From JAYEIA01 sp964472505 (GTDB lineage Bacteria; Bacteroidota; Bacteroidia; Bacteroidales; JAADGE01): 64,000 bases of DNA. This document shows positions 1-8,146 of the stretch, in pieces. Below the pieces are notes generated by a model. It did no database searches, was not told the DNA's origin, and saw nothing but the letters and a program-made list of their open reading frames with translations. Position 1 is the first letter of the stretch. Each line of letters opens with the position of its first letter. Both the position numbers and the translations under genes were made by a program. The stretch is taken from NCBI GenBank assembly GCA_964472505.1, contig CAYYQW010000004.1:33023-97022 (forward strand). Reading direction: 5' to 3'.

Positions 1-206
1 CCGTTAAGGGAAAGAAAATACTCGGAATGTTCTCGATAATATTTTCCCGAAGCGTCTTTTTTGTCAAAAGGAAGCAGAATGCTTCTTGCTTCGCTTGCAT
101 TCAGCTCAAATATTTCAGGATTTTGCCACGGCGGCATTTCTTGTGCTTTGCTTATTGCCGAAAAAAGAAGAATCGTTATCAGTCCGATGGTAAGTGTTTT
201 GCGCAT
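1..206 (-). CDS. Glycoside hydrolase family 2 (beta-galactosidase-like), N-terminal fragment
   Basis: Only the first 68 codons lie in the window, and the gene runs off the left edge. The start is the ATG at 206, followed by a signal peptide (MRKTLTIGLITILLFSAISKA) ending near residue 22. The mature start has the pattern typical of large GH2 beta-galactosidases: W-x-N-P-E-I-F, an N-x-x-x-A-R segment, then PF and S-x-Y-F-x-SLNG, the stretch that precedes the sugar-binding jelly-roll domain. The family hydrolyses terminal beta-galactosides, and the signal peptide suggests periplasmic or outer-membrane location. The catalytic domain is not visible, so substrate specificity is inferred only. The frame was read by hand from the reverse complement. 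Confidence 0.72.
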   Translation of the reverse strand, partial: MRKTLTIGLITILLFSAISKAQEMPPWQNPEIFELNASEARSILLPFDKKDASGKYYREHSEYFLSLN

Positions 207-374
207 AATTAAATATTTAATAATCGAATTTCTAATGCCGTGAAATTACGGATTATAATTATAAGATTTGTGTGTTTTGACAAGATATTGTTAGATTCTG
301 AAATTTTATTAAACGCATTAAAAAATACGGAATTTAAAATAAAACAGAAAACTTATGGCGAGACCTTTAAAAAA

Positions 375-406
375 TTGTCAGCTTCCGAAAAAATATTATA
401 ATTTTG
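375..406 (+). promoter_or_regulatory. Bacteroidota-type promoter
   Basis: TTG (375-377), 21 nt, then TAATTTTG (399-406) matches the primary sigma factor consensus of Bacteroidota (TTG/TTTG, about 19-21 nt, TAnnTTTG). It lies about 24 nt before the ATG of the coiled-coil gene at 430. Confidence 0.6.
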
Positions 407-429
407 CATAAAACTAAATATGCTGTGTT

Positions 430-1317
430 ATGAATAAAAATACCGGAATAATACTCATCGTTATAATTATCCTTCAGACCTTATTGCTTGGCTGGTTAGT
501 GTATGACCGTCATACACAAAATCAGGAAAATGAAACATTGCAGACTGAGCTAAATGAAATTGGTGAAGAAAAAGATGAAGTAGAGAAAGAATTGGAAGAA
601 ATGCTTCAACAGTATGAAGATTTGAAAACCGACAACGAAGAAGTAAATGCAAAGTTGGAGGAAGAACAGAAGAAGATTGAGAATTTAATGGCGGAACTTA
701 AAACGGTAAAGCGCGGAGAACGTTATAAAATAAAACAATTAGAAGCCGAAACCGAAACTCTCAAACGGATTATGAAAGGCTATATTCGCCAGATTGACTC
801 GCTTAATACCATGAACCAGGAATTAACGGCGGAAAATATTCAGGTGAAAAAGCAGTATGAAACAAAAGTTGAGGAAACGAAAGAACTTGAAACCGTACGT
901 GACAGTTTATCTTCCAAAGTAAAGCAAGCCGCTGTTTTACAAACACACAGTGTTTCTTCCGAGCCTTTAAACCGTTGGGGAAGAGATACGCAACGAGCCG
1001 GTTGGGTGAAAAAAATACGAATTTGTTTTCATGTAGCAGCTAATGAAATTAGTTATTCCGGCATGCGCGCATTTTATATCAGAATTGCCGATCCGGACGG
1101 TAACATACTGACCGATTCACAATCCGGATTATTTTCGTACGACGGAAAAAATATTGCCTTTTCCGGCAAACGCGATTTCAACTATACCGGCGAAGATGCT
1201 CAAATGTGTATTTTTTGGGACGGCGAAGAAGCCGAAAATCTTAAAGAAGGTATGTACAGTGTTGATATATATTGCGACGGGAAAAAAATAGGAAAATCTA
1301 ATTTTGAATTAAAATAG
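430..1317 (+). CDS. Membrane-anchored coiled-coil protein with C-terminal beta domain
   Basis: A 295-residue protein with one N-terminal membrane helix (about residues 7-25) and a long Glu/Lys-rich coiled coil (about 33-175). The C-terminal 120 residues are rich in aromatic residues and glycine and look like a beta-sandwich (YIRIADPDGNIL, WDGEEAENL). Similar anchored coiled-coil proteins are common and mostly uncharacterised in Bacteroidota. I cannot assign a function. The topology suggests a spacer that carries the beta domain into the periplasm. The gene has its own promoter and an intrinsic terminator at 1350-1380, so it is probably monocistronic. Confidence 0.75.
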   Translation: MNKNTGIILIVIIILQTLLLGWLVYDRHTQNQENETLQTELNEIGEEKDEVEKELEEMLQQYEDLKTDNEEVNAKLEEEQKKIENLMAELKTVKRGERYKIKQLEAETETLKRIMKGYIRQIDSLNTMNQELTAENIQVKKQYETKVEETKELETVRDSLSSKVKQAAVLQTHSVSSEPLNRWGRDTQRAGWVKKIRICFHVAANEISYSGMRAFYIRIADPDGNILTDSQSGLFSYDGKNIAFSGKRDFNYTGEDAQMCIFWDGEEAENLKEGMYSVDIYCDGKKIGKSNFELK

Positions 1318-1349
1318 TTGCCGAGATTGTATTGAAAAGCCTTAAAATT

Positions 1350-1380
1350 GGGTCTGTCATTATTTGACAGGCCTTTTTTT
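1350..1380 (+). terminator. Intrinsic terminator of the coiled-coil gene
   Basis: GGTCTGTCA pairs with TTGACAGGCC (one G-U pair) around a short loop and is followed by a run of T. It ends at the stop codon of the convergent hslR gene. Confidence 0.75.
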
Positions 1381-1771
1381 AAAACTTAGGGTCATCAAGG
1401 AAATCTTCAATATCACGGCGTTCCTTTTTGGTGGGACGCCCGGCGCCGCGGTCGCGATGTACAAAATTACTTTTTACGGCTTTTAGTTTATCTAATTCTT
1501 CGGCGGGTGTAAGATCTTTCAGAATGTCCGGAACCAGTTTGGCGCCCACTCGGTTGCTGATAACTATCTTTATTTGAAAACTTTTTGTGATGGGAGCTTG
1601 CGTTACTTCTATTTTGTCGCCTGCTTCCACGGTTTTTGAAGGTTTTGTTTTTTGTCCGTTCAGGCTTACCTTCCCGCCTTCGCAGGCTTTTTTTGCATCA
1701 CTGCGGGTTTTGAATAAACGAACACTCCACAGAAATTTATCAATTCGTTCCGAGTCGGTTTGTTTAATCAT
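1379..1771 (-). CDS. hslR: Ribosome-associated heat shock protein Hsp15 (S4 domain)
   Basis: 130 residues, close to the usual Hsp15 length. An N-terminal S4 RNA-binding domain (about residues 9-70) has the typical signature RIDKFLWSVRLFKTRS and later GKVSLNGQ-x-x-KPSK-x-V. The basic tail (GAGRPTKKERRDIEDF) is also typical. Hsp15 binds free 50S subunits carrying stalled nascent chains and helps recycle them. The gene overlaps the end of pth by 8 bp, so the two are translationally coupled on the minus strand with rplY upstream, a ribosome-maintenance operon. Confidence 0.9.
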   Translation of the reverse strand: MIKQTDSERIDKFLWSVRLFKTRSDAKKACEGGKVSLNGQKTKPSKTVEAGDKIEVTQAPITKSFQIKIVISNRVGAKLVPDILKDLTPAEELDKLKAVKSNFVHRDRGAGRPTKKERRDIEDFLDDPKF

Positions 1772-2366
1772 TTTTAATCTTTTTTAATTCAGCTTCAAAA
1801 TCATATTTTTCGTTATAGAAATTCATGGTACGCGCAATACCCGAGAAGCTAAATGTTTTTACGGCTTCGCACATTTTCTCTATGCGTTCGTTAAGTACGA
1901 GTCGTTCATTTTTAGTCCAGTTGCTTAGGACATATTCAGCTTGCATTCCGCGCGGGAAGTCATTGCCGATGCCAAAGCGTAAACGGTTGAAATTTTGATG
2001 CCCGAGTGTTTGGATAATATCGGCCAAGCCGTTGTGATTGCCGTCGCTTCCGTTGGCTTTTAAGCGAATGTAGCCAAAAGGAAGGGCTATATCATCCACA
2101 ATAACCATGAGTGCATCCGGTGTGATTTTTTCTTTTTCAAGCCAATAGCGGACTGCTTTTCCGCTAAGATTCATATAGGTGGTAGGTTTTATAAGAACAA
2201 GCTTGCGGCCTTTGTGTTTTATTTCGGCTTTTTGCGCATAGCGCTCCGAGCTAAAAAAAGTATCGGATGCACCGGCCAGCGCATCCAATACTTTAAAGCC
2301 AATATTGTGTCTTGTTTTTTCGTATTTTTCACCGGGGTTACCCAGTCCTGCAATTAAATACTTCAA
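1764..2366 (-). CDS. pth: Peptidyl-tRNA hydrolase
   Basis: 200 residues, normal for Pth. It hydrolyses the ester bond of peptidyl-tRNAs released from ribosomes. Conserved active-site positions are present: Asn10 in GLGNPG, His20 in TRHNIGF, the Asp of VDDIALP, and the Asn of GNHNGL. It sits 23 bp downstream of rplY, a widespread neighbour arrangement, and overlaps hslR by 8 bp. The start at 2366 gives the canonical MKYLIAGLGNPG N-terminus. Confidence 0.97.
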   Translation of the reverse strand: MKYLIAGLGNPGEKYEKTRHNIGFKVLDALAGASDTFFSSERYAQKAEIKHKGRKLVLIKPTTYMNLSGKAVRYWLEKEKITPDALMVIVDDIALPFGYIRLKANGSDGNHNGLADIIQTLGHQNFNRLRFGIGNDFPRGMQAEYVLSNWTKNERLVLNERIEKMCEAVKTFSFSGIARTMNFYNEKYDFEAELKKIKND

Positions 2367-2389
2367 GATACATTTGTTTTATGTGAAGC

Positions 2390-3061
2390 TTATTCTTCTG
2401 ATTTTTTTTCATCTCCTTCTGCGGGAGCTTCTCCTTCTTCACCTTCAGCTGCTTCGGCTGCTTCGGCTGCTGCTGCTTCTTCAGCTTCGAGTTCTTCTTC
2501 TTCAACAGTCATTTGCATACGTGTAGTTCTCACGGCACATACAACACTGTTAGGCGCATCTAAGAGGATAAGATTTTCATAATCCAAATCCCTTACATTT
2601 ACACTGTCGCCAATGCCAAGTTCGGTAACGTTCACATCCAGTTGATCCGGAAGGTGTTTGGGAAGCCCCAATACTTTAAGTGTTCTGGCTCGTTTGAAGA
2701 GCAAACCGCCTTCGGTAACTCCTACGGGAGTTCCTACTGCATTTACGGGAACATCTACTTTCAGTTCGCGCCCTTCTTCCACACGCAAGAAATCTATGTG
2801 TATAATAGCATCGGTAACCGGGTGGAATTGAATGTCTTTCATGATGGCATCGTACTTAGAACCGTCAATGTCTAATTTGACGATAAATACCAGCGGAGTG
2901 TAAACCATGTTTTTAAATGCATTGTGATGCGCATAAAAATGTACATTTTCTTGGTTTGCACCATACAATTCGCAAGGCACCATGCCTTCTTTTCGCAATT
3001 TTTTTGTATCTGCTTTGCCCGTTCCTTCACGAAGTTTTGCAGAAATTTCAATTGTTTTCAT
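2390..3061 (-). CDS. rplY: 50S ribosomal protein L25 (Ctc/TL5 type)
   Basis: 223 residues. Residues 1-92 form the 5S rRNA-binding L25 domain (MKTIEISAKLREGTGKAD, then ELYG and a FHPV segment). Residues about 95-185 are the TL5 C-terminal beta domain (VPVNAVGTPVGV-x-EGG). The last 40 residues are an acidic Ala/Glu-rich tail encoded by near-repeat GCTTCG-type codons, typical of Bacteroidota L25. A strong promoter lies upstream at 3158-3187. It heads the rplY-pth-hslR operon. Confidence 0.95.
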   Translation of the reverse strand: MKTIEISAKLREGTGKADTKKLRKEGMVPCELYGANQENVHFYAHHNAFKNMVYTPLVFIVKLDIDGSKYDAIMKDIQFHPVTDAIIHIDFLRVEEGRELKVDVPVNAVGTPVGVTEGGLLFKRARTLKVLGLPKHLPDQLDVNVTELGIGDSVNVRDLDYENLILLDAPNSVVCAVRTTRMQMTVEEEELEAEEAAAAEAAEAAEGEEGEAPAEGDEKKSEE

Positions 3062-3157
3062 AAGATAATTTTTTTGTGTTACTCAAAGCAAATTAAAACT
3101 CAATATGAGAAAAACTGTCTGCTTCCCATCACACGTTTTGTTTTGTTTTTCAGCGCG

Positions 3158-3187
3158 CAAAGATAGGCATAAAAAATTTTGAAACAA
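3158..3187 (-). promoter_or_regulatory. Promoter of rplY-pth-hslR
   Basis: On the minus strand, TTG (3187-3185), exactly 19 nt, then TATCTTTG (3165-3158): a textbook match to the Bacteroidota -33/-7 consensus. The predicted transcript starts about 90 nt before the L25 start codon. Confidence 0.75.
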
Positions 3188-3256
3188 GTACTTTTAAAAA
3201 TTATCCGATGAGTTTTTTTGTTTATGTTTAGACAGGTATATGTCTTTGCATTTCTT

Positions 3257-4759
3257 TTATTCCAATCGTAATATCGGATATGTTTTACCGGCTGCCATAA
3301 GCTCTTTGTATTCCGGGTAGTTTACAAGTCCGAGTGTGGATTCAGGTTCAAAGGCTAAAATAATCATATTTGCTTTGAGTTGATTTAAAGGTATAATCAC
3401 ATAATCGCTTTCTAAATCTTTTGCAGCAATCTGTTTTTTGAGCATTTCCGGACTGCGAATATCTAATTCCTCCACTAGCTCATGTTTGATACCTTTTATA
3501 TAATAGGCATAAATGTCATCGCTTGGGTTTGCTTTATATTTTTCGTAGGATATACCGTGCTTATCGGCTAAATCCAAAACAGCTTTTTCATTGGTCGGAA
3601 CCAAATAAGCCTTTGGATTGCTTACATCAGCTAAAGAAATAAGTTTGTTGTGATATTCCTCGACCGTAAATATCGAATCTTTGCCGGTTTTCACCGATTG
3701 CAATTTGTATTTCAGAGGCTTGTCGCCTTTTATGTGTTCAAGTTTTATAGCCGTGCTTTTATCGGTTTTACCATTCATTAATTGTGTCCTTGCCGTTTTT
3801 ACAATTTTTCGGATGCTTTCGGAATTTTTATTCGCATACATCAGGAGGGCTTTCATGCTTTCTTTTTGCGATTCGGCTCTTCTTTTTATGTTATGCAAAG
3901 AATCTTTACCGTTTAAGCCTTCTATTATGAATGAAAATGTATTTTGAATACCCGGGCTTTGTCTGCCGTCGTTGATATCGACCGTGCTGTGTCGCAGCCG
4001 TTCGCCTGCAGCTAAGGAACCGACAATATATTCTCCAAACGAATAATCTTGATCTTCGAGATGTTTTTGTACATAAGGCAAGACTTCTTGTTTTGATACG
4101 GCTCGAATTGTTGAATCAATATTGCTGTTGGTTAGGCATCCAAGTTGAATGTCAAATTGTTTCAGCCACCCGAAATCATACCATGATTGCCGATAGGGAT
4201 AATATTCGTGTACATCAACGGTGTATTCCGGAAGATATTTATTGAATACTTGATGTAGGGCTTGAATTTCAGTGCTTTGCATAATAAGATGGTCGCGGTT
4301 CAAATCAATGCCTTCGGCATTTCTTCGTTGGTGTTTGTCGCCGCCGTCCGGGTTTAATTGAGGAATAATCAAAATATCAAGTTTTTTCAAAAGTGAATCT
4401 AATTTGCCTTCTGCAAATTCCTGAAGCAGAAGCAGTGTGCCTTCGGTTCCGGAGGGTTCGTTACCGTGTTGGCCGGCAAAAATGAGTACTTTGAGTTTTT
4501 TGTCGGAGAATTGTCCTTTTTCCGAAATTTTAACCAAGGGAATTTGTTTGCCTTCCGAGCTTTTCTCAATAATTTCATAAGTAATTACTTGTTCTGCCGA
4601 AAGGCGTTTCAGATAATTTAACAGTTCCCGGTTTTGAGTCAGTCTTTGAAATTCTGATTTCTCCAAAGGGGCGATGTATTTTTTTTCTTTATCGGTTTCG
4701 TTACAGCTAAACGACAAAACTGTGATGAGAATAAAAGCAATGAGTTTCGATGTATTCAT
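3257..4759 (-). CDS. M14-family zinc carboxypeptidase, lipoprotein
   Basis: A 500-residue peptidase of the M14 (carboxypeptidase A-like) superfamily. Zinc ligands are visible in GQHGNEPSGTEG (His and Glu of the HxxE motif) and in DVHEYYPYR. A candidate catalytic Glu is in FSFIIEGLNG. The start at 4759 gives a lipoprotein signal ending in LSFSC-NETDK. An upstream ATG (4867) would add 36 residues without a coherent signal peptide and is rejected. About 175 C-terminal residues are less recognisable and may form an accessory beta domain. It probably trims peptides in the periplasm or at the outer membrane. It appears monocistronic. Confidence 0.85.
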   Translation of the reverse strand: MNTSKLIAFILITVLSFSCNETDKEKKYIAPLEKSEFQRLTQNRELLNYLKRLSAEQVITYEIIEKSSEGKQIPLVKISEKGQFSDKKLKVLIFAGQHGNEPSGTEGTLLLLQEFAEGKLDSLLKKLDILIIPQLNPDGGDKHQRRNAEGIDLNRDHLIMQSTEIQALHQVFNKYLPEYTVDVHEYYPYRQSWYDFGWLKQFDIQLGCLTNSNIDSTIRAVSKQEVLPYVQKHLEDQDYSFGEYIVGSLAAGERLRHSTVDINDGRQSPGIQNTFSFIIEGLNGKDSLHNIKRRAESQKESMKALLMYANKNSESIRKIVKTARTQLMNGKTDKSTAIKLEHIKGDKPLKYKLQSVKTGKDSIFTVEEYHNKLISLADVSNPKAYLVPTNEKAVLDLADKHGISYEKYKANPSDDIYAYYIKGIKHELVEELDIRSPEMLKKQIAAKDLESDYVIIPLNQLKANMIILAFEPESTLGLVNYPEYKELMAAGKTYPILRLE

Positions 4760-4938
4760 AAGACATAAAATTAGTTTGAGACTGTTGGCTTTTTTATTAA
4801 TACAATTATTTGGAAGAATTCCCTTAAAACAGGAAAGACAAGAGAGGAAAAAATTACCCAATATCAATACATTTTATCGTATAGTCAAAAGAATAACGGC
4901 ATCCGTCAATTTGGCGGGCAAACTCGCCTCAATATTTG

Positions 4939-5040
4939 TATCTTTGAACCATGAGACAGTTACTCTAAGATTGTTACTACTCTCTTTTCTGTCCCCACAG
5001 AATTTAAAAGCACGCGTCAGCCCTGATGTGTGCTTTTTTT
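4939..5040 (+). ncRNA. Candidate small RNA (promoter and terminator without a gene)
   Basis: A -7 box TATCTTTG (4939-4946) is followed about 100 nt later by a strong intrinsic terminator (5006-5040), with no credible open frame between. The only start codon just downstream gives a five-codon frame (4951-4968, MRQLL then stop). The transcript would be about 90 nt starting near 4952. I do not recognise a known RNA family; SRP RNA and tmRNA signatures are absent. A short leader peptide or a 6S-like RNA are alternatives. No good -33 element is at the right distance, which lowers confidence. Confidence 0.4.
5006..5040 (+). terminator. Intrinsic terminator
   Basis: A stem of about 13 pairs, formed by AAAAGCACGCGTC and its near-complement GATGTGTGCTTTT (two G-U pairs), is followed by seven T. 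It lies upstream of the radical SAM gene and ends the candidate small RNA. Confidence 0.75.
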
Positions 5041-5198
5041 ATTCAGGAACATAACTATAGAAAGCTGAACGGCAGAACTGAAGCGTTCTTTATTAAAAAA
5101 AATGCAATATTTAGCCGAAGCGGCATTCAAATTTTTATATTTGTCGGCTCGTTAACGGAAGTTATTGTTCCGAAAATTTTAATTAAACAGATAAAAAA

Positions 5199-5978
5199 AT
5201 GGCTGTTTTTCTTTTTGACGAAATAATCTTCGGCCCGGTACAAAGTCGCCGTTTGGGCGTTTCTTTGGGAATAAATCTTTTGCCGAGAGAAAATAAATTT
5301 TGCAATTTTGATTGTATTTATTGCGAATGCGGACGAACCTACAAAGATGAGTTTGGGAAAAGCCCCATGCCTACACGCAAGCAGGTAAGTGAACGTTTAC
5401 GTGAAGTTCTGGAAAATATGGCAAAAGACGGCAAGAAGCCCGATACCATTACTTTTGCCGGTAACGGGGAGCCAACCATACATCCGGAATTTCCGGCGAT
5501 TATAAAAGATACTTTACAAATTCGTGATGAATTAGCGCCCGGTTGTTCGGTGGCTGTTCTTTCAAATGCAACCAAAATTCATAAGCCTGAGGTTGCAGAA
5601 GCCCTTAAATCAGTTGAGCAAAATATTTTGAAGCTGGATTCCGGCTTTGATGAAACCGTAAAATTACTGAATAATCCCCCGAAAGGATTCACTGTAAAGA
5701 AACTAACGGAAAATCTCAAGGCTTTCGAAGGGCAACTTATTATACAAATAATGTTTGTGCAAGGTGAGTATAAAGGAAAAAGAATTGATAATGCAACCGA
5801 TAAAGAAGTAAATCGTCTGCATGAATTAGTCGATGAAATAGAGCCTAAACAGCTTATGATTTATACGATAGAGCGCGATACACCTTCGCCCGGATTGCGC
5901 AAAGTGAGCCCGGAACGGCTAAAACAAATAGCGCGGCAGTTTGAAAAAACCGGGCATAAAGTTCAAATTTCAGAATAA
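5199..5978 (+). CDS. Radical SAM protein (COG0731-type)
   Basis: 259 residues. The N-terminus IFGPVQSRRLGVSLGINLLP followed by CNFDCIYCECG is the signature of the COG0731 group (relatives of the archaeal/eukaryal TYW1 wyosine enzyme, but without its flavodoxin domain). The CxxxCxxC triad binds the 4Fe-4S cluster that cleaves S-adenosylmethionine. GNGEPTIHPEF is the usual second motif. The bacterial members have no firmly known substrate. It stands alone between the candidate small RNA and a lipoprotein gene. Confidence 0.88.
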   Translation: MAVFLFDEIIFGPVQSRRLGVSLGINLLPRENKFCNFDCIYCECGRTYKDEFGKSPMPTRKQVSERLREVLENMAKDGKKPDTITFAGNGEPTIHPEFPAIIKDTLQIRDELAPGCSVAVLSNATKIHKPEVAEALKSVEQNILKLDSGFDETVKLLNNPPKGFTVKKLTENLKAFEGQLIIQIMFVQGEYKGKRIDNATDKEVNRLHELVDEIEPKQLMIYTIERDTPSPGLRKVSPERLKQIARQFEKTGHKVQISE

Positions 5979-6049
5979 TTATACGTATTTTTATACGGTA
6001 ATTGAAAATCCGGACGCACCGGACAATTCAAATTTTAACATAAAATGAT

Positions 6050-6715
6050 ATGAAACAAATTAAATTTACTATCGCAGGAGTTTTGTTCTTGCTGCTAACG
6101 ATTACAAGTTGTACCATTACACAGGAGTACCATTTTAATCGCGACCTCTCCGGTACGGCTACCACAACCATTGATATGACTGCTCTTATGGAGTTCATGG
6201 AGTCAATGGATACCACTGAATCAAGTAACTCATTAGATACTCTGGATGAGAACTTTGCCGAATCAGCAGAACAGCTCAAGGAATTAGGAGCTGAAAATGT
6301 TGAGTACGGCTGGAAAGGTGAAGGGAAAAACATTATTTTCCTGTCTTATGAGTTTGATAATATTGAAACTTTAAATACCATTTTGGCATCGCAGGATGCT
6401 ACAACCGGTTTAACCGGCGGCGGAGACTCTGACGGGCCTAAAGCAAAATTTGAAAATCGCGGCAAACGTAAACTTATCTATAAAGCTCCGGAAATGAATG
6501 ATTCCGAACTCGTCAACAATGAGGAGATGGAATCCATGTCCGAATATTATAAATTTAAGACCATTTTTACTTTTGACAGGCGTGTTAAGCAATTAGATGC
6601 CAAAGCTTATGAGCTTTCTGAAAATAAAAAGAAGATTATGCAGGAAGCAACACTCAAAGAAATGCTCTCCGATGATTACTCACAGGATTTTGAAGTAAAA
6701 TTGAGCATATTTTAA
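6050..6715 (+). CDS. Hypothetical lipoprotein
   Basis: 221 residues starting MKQIKFTIAGVLFLLLTITSC, with a lipobox cysteine at residue 21, so it is probably outer-membrane or periplasmic lipid-anchored. The mature part (YHFNRDLSGTATTTIDMT) resembles uncharacterised Bacteroidota lipoproteins with a ferredoxin-like or beta-rich fold. No catalytic motif is visible. A mobile-element copy begins 8 bp after its stop codon, within what should be its 3' region. Confidence 0.7.
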   Translation: MKQIKFTIAGVLFLLLTITSCTITQEYHFNRDLSGTATTTIDMTALMEFMESMDTTESSNSLDTLDENFAESAEQLKELGAENVEYGWKGEGKNIIFLSYEFDNIETLNTILASQDATTGLTGGGDSDGPKAKFENRGKRKLIYKAPEMNDSELVNNEEMESMSEYYKFKTIFTFDRRVKQLDAKAYELSENKKKIMQEATLKEMLSDDYSQDFEVKLSIF

Positions 6716-6722
6716 TAAAATA

Positions 6723-6949
6723 TTGAATTAGGCGCATAGATACTACAAATATCAAAAGTACAGCATATTGTTTAAATATGCGGTTCCCCCTTAGAAAAGG
6801 GGGACAGGGGGATTGATTACAACAAGATGCGAGAAAAATCAATTTTTGTAGTTCACATTCTGCATGATGAAAACATTTCTTCTAATGAAAACATTTTGTA
6901 ATAATTGTCAATCAAGGTCTTGTCAGTATTAGTAAAGTACCTAATTCAA
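6723..6949. mobile_element. MITE-like element, copy 1 (227 bp, 8-bp target duplication)
   Basis: It begins TTGAATTAGGCGC (6723-6735) and ends GTACCTAATTCAA (6937-6949), 13-bp inverted ends with one mismatch. It is flanked by perfect 8-bp direct repeats ATAAAATA (6715-6722 and 6950-6957). The interior is non-coding and includes a C5/G5 hairpin (CCCCCTTAGAAAAGGGGG). It is about 90% identical to the element at 46783-47028, apart from a roughly 20-bp insertion there. No transposase is present, so it is non-autonomous. Known transposases that leave 8-bp duplications include the IS1595, ISL3, IS66 and IS256 groups; I cannot say which mobilised it. Confidence 0.85.
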
Positions 6950-6963
6950 ATAAAATATTTAGT

Positions 6964-6997
6964 AAAAAAGCGGTTCTTCTTTTCAAGAGCCGTTTTT
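6964..6997 (-). terminator. Terminator of the LuxE-like gene
   Basis: On the minus strand a hairpin built from CGGCTCTT and AAGAACCG (one mismatch, a G-U pair when read on the plus strand) is followed by six T. It directly follows the stop codon of the gene at 6998-7978 and is bounded on the other side by the MITE copy. Confidence 0.6.
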
Positions 6998-7978
6998 TTA
7001 TTCTGCCATCAAGTTGCAGCCTCTAATATCGGAATGATCAAAACGGCCCAATACTTCAAAACTTCCGTCGGCCTGTCGTTTGCCCAAGTCCTGAGTTTCA
7101 ATAAAAGCACAGGAGTTAAAATTGGCCAAGTCTATAATATTAATGCCGCCGGTTGAGGATGTTTCGGTTTCTGAAAAAGGATCGTATAAATCCCGAATTC
7201 GTATTTGCATCCAAGGAGGCGTATGAAATTGCTCATTACCCACGGAATAAGCTTGAGAGAGTAATTCCGTCATACCGTATTCGGAACAGATTTTTTTTGT
7301 GCCTGCAGCACGAGCTAAAAGCTTATGCAATTCGCGGCGTACAATTTCTTTTCTGCGCCCTTTCATACCGCCGGTTTCCATAACAATCATTTCCGGATTG
7401 TTGAATGTGTAATCATTAAAAAAATCCAAAAGCGCAAAACTTACCCCGAGCAAAAGAATCTTTTTCGAAGTATTTTGTGCTTTTTTAATATGCTGATTAA
7501 GTTTCGGAAAGTCATGCAAAAAAAAACCGCTAAGCTCAGATTGACTCTGTTTTATTAGCTCTTCTGCCATATATACCAGCGATGATCCGCTGCGCTCCAA
7601 GTATCCGGGCAGCAAAGCCAAAATGATATAATCTTCCGGATTACCGAAAAAATGCTGAAAGCTTTTAGTGAAACTTTTTTTATATACATTAAGATTCGTT
7701 ATGTAATGGCGGCTTGTTCCGCTGCCTCCGGTTCCGCTGCTGGTAAATATTTTCTCAATATTTACTGCCGGTTTACTGAGTATTTTGTGGCTTTTAAAAA
7801 ACGAAATTGGCAGAAAAGGAATATCAGATACTTGTTTTATTTTTGAGACATCGGTTTTCAAATGCTTTAGGTAATCAGCATAAACAGGATTTTGCTCAGA
7901 TTGAAACCGAAAAATTTCCATGCATGCGGCATCAAAGTCTGTAGGTGTTTTAATCGTAAATATTTTGTCGGAAAACAT
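6998..7978 (-). CDS. LuxE/PaaK-like acyl-protein synthetase or adenylating enzyme
   Basis: 326 residues of the LuxE/CapK branch of the adenylate-forming (ANL) superfamily. The phosphate-binding loop is FTSSGTGGSGTSRH, with the downstream signatures METGGMKGRR and SEYGMTELLSQAY. Family members activate a carboxylic acid as acyl-AMP and pass it to a thiol. In Bacteroidota these short stand-alone forms are common but of unknown substrate. A -7 box (TATTTTTG on the minus strand, 8002-7995) lies about 15 bp upstream. Without lux or phenylacetate genes nearby, no pathway can be assigned. Confidence 0.82.
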   Translation of the reverse strand: MFSDKIFTIKTPTDFDAACMEIFRFQSEQNPVYADYLKHLKTDVSKIKQVSDIPFLPISFFKSHKILSKPAVNIEKIFTSSGTGGSGTSRHYITNLNVYKKSFTKSFQHFFGNPEDYIILALLPGYLERSGSSLVYMAEELIKQSQSELSGFFLHDFPKLNQHIKKAQNTSKKILLLGVSFALLDFFNDYTFNNPEMIVMETGGMKGRRKEIVRRELHKLLARAAGTKKICSEYGMTELLSQAYSVGNEQFHTPPWMQIRIRDLYDPFSETETSSTGGINIIDLANFNSCAFIETQDLGKRQADGSFEVLGRFDHSDIRGCNLMAE

Positions 7979-8094
7979 GCGGTATAAATTTATGCAAAAA
8001 TAATAATAATGTCTTTCAAATAACTTTATTGGTCAAAAAACCGCTCCGGAATAAATTTTAGTTTTTAAAAACTTCTTCAAGATAATTTTTTTTA

Positions 8095-8102
8095 TATCTT
8101 TG
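8095..8102 (+). promoter_or_regulatory. -7 promoter element of the PpiD-like gene
   Basis: TATCTTTG, a perfect TAnnTTTG match, 44 nt before the start codon at 8147. No convincing -33 element at the standard distance. Confidence 0.5.
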
Positions 8103-8146
8103 CCCTTTCAAAATCAAAAGATAGAAATATAAACTGGTACTAAGAA

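Noticed and set aside
6905..7156. 83-codon plus-strand frame spanning the end of MITE copy 1
   Set aside because: It runs through the element end and the terminator into the antisense of the LuxE-like gene; not a real gene.
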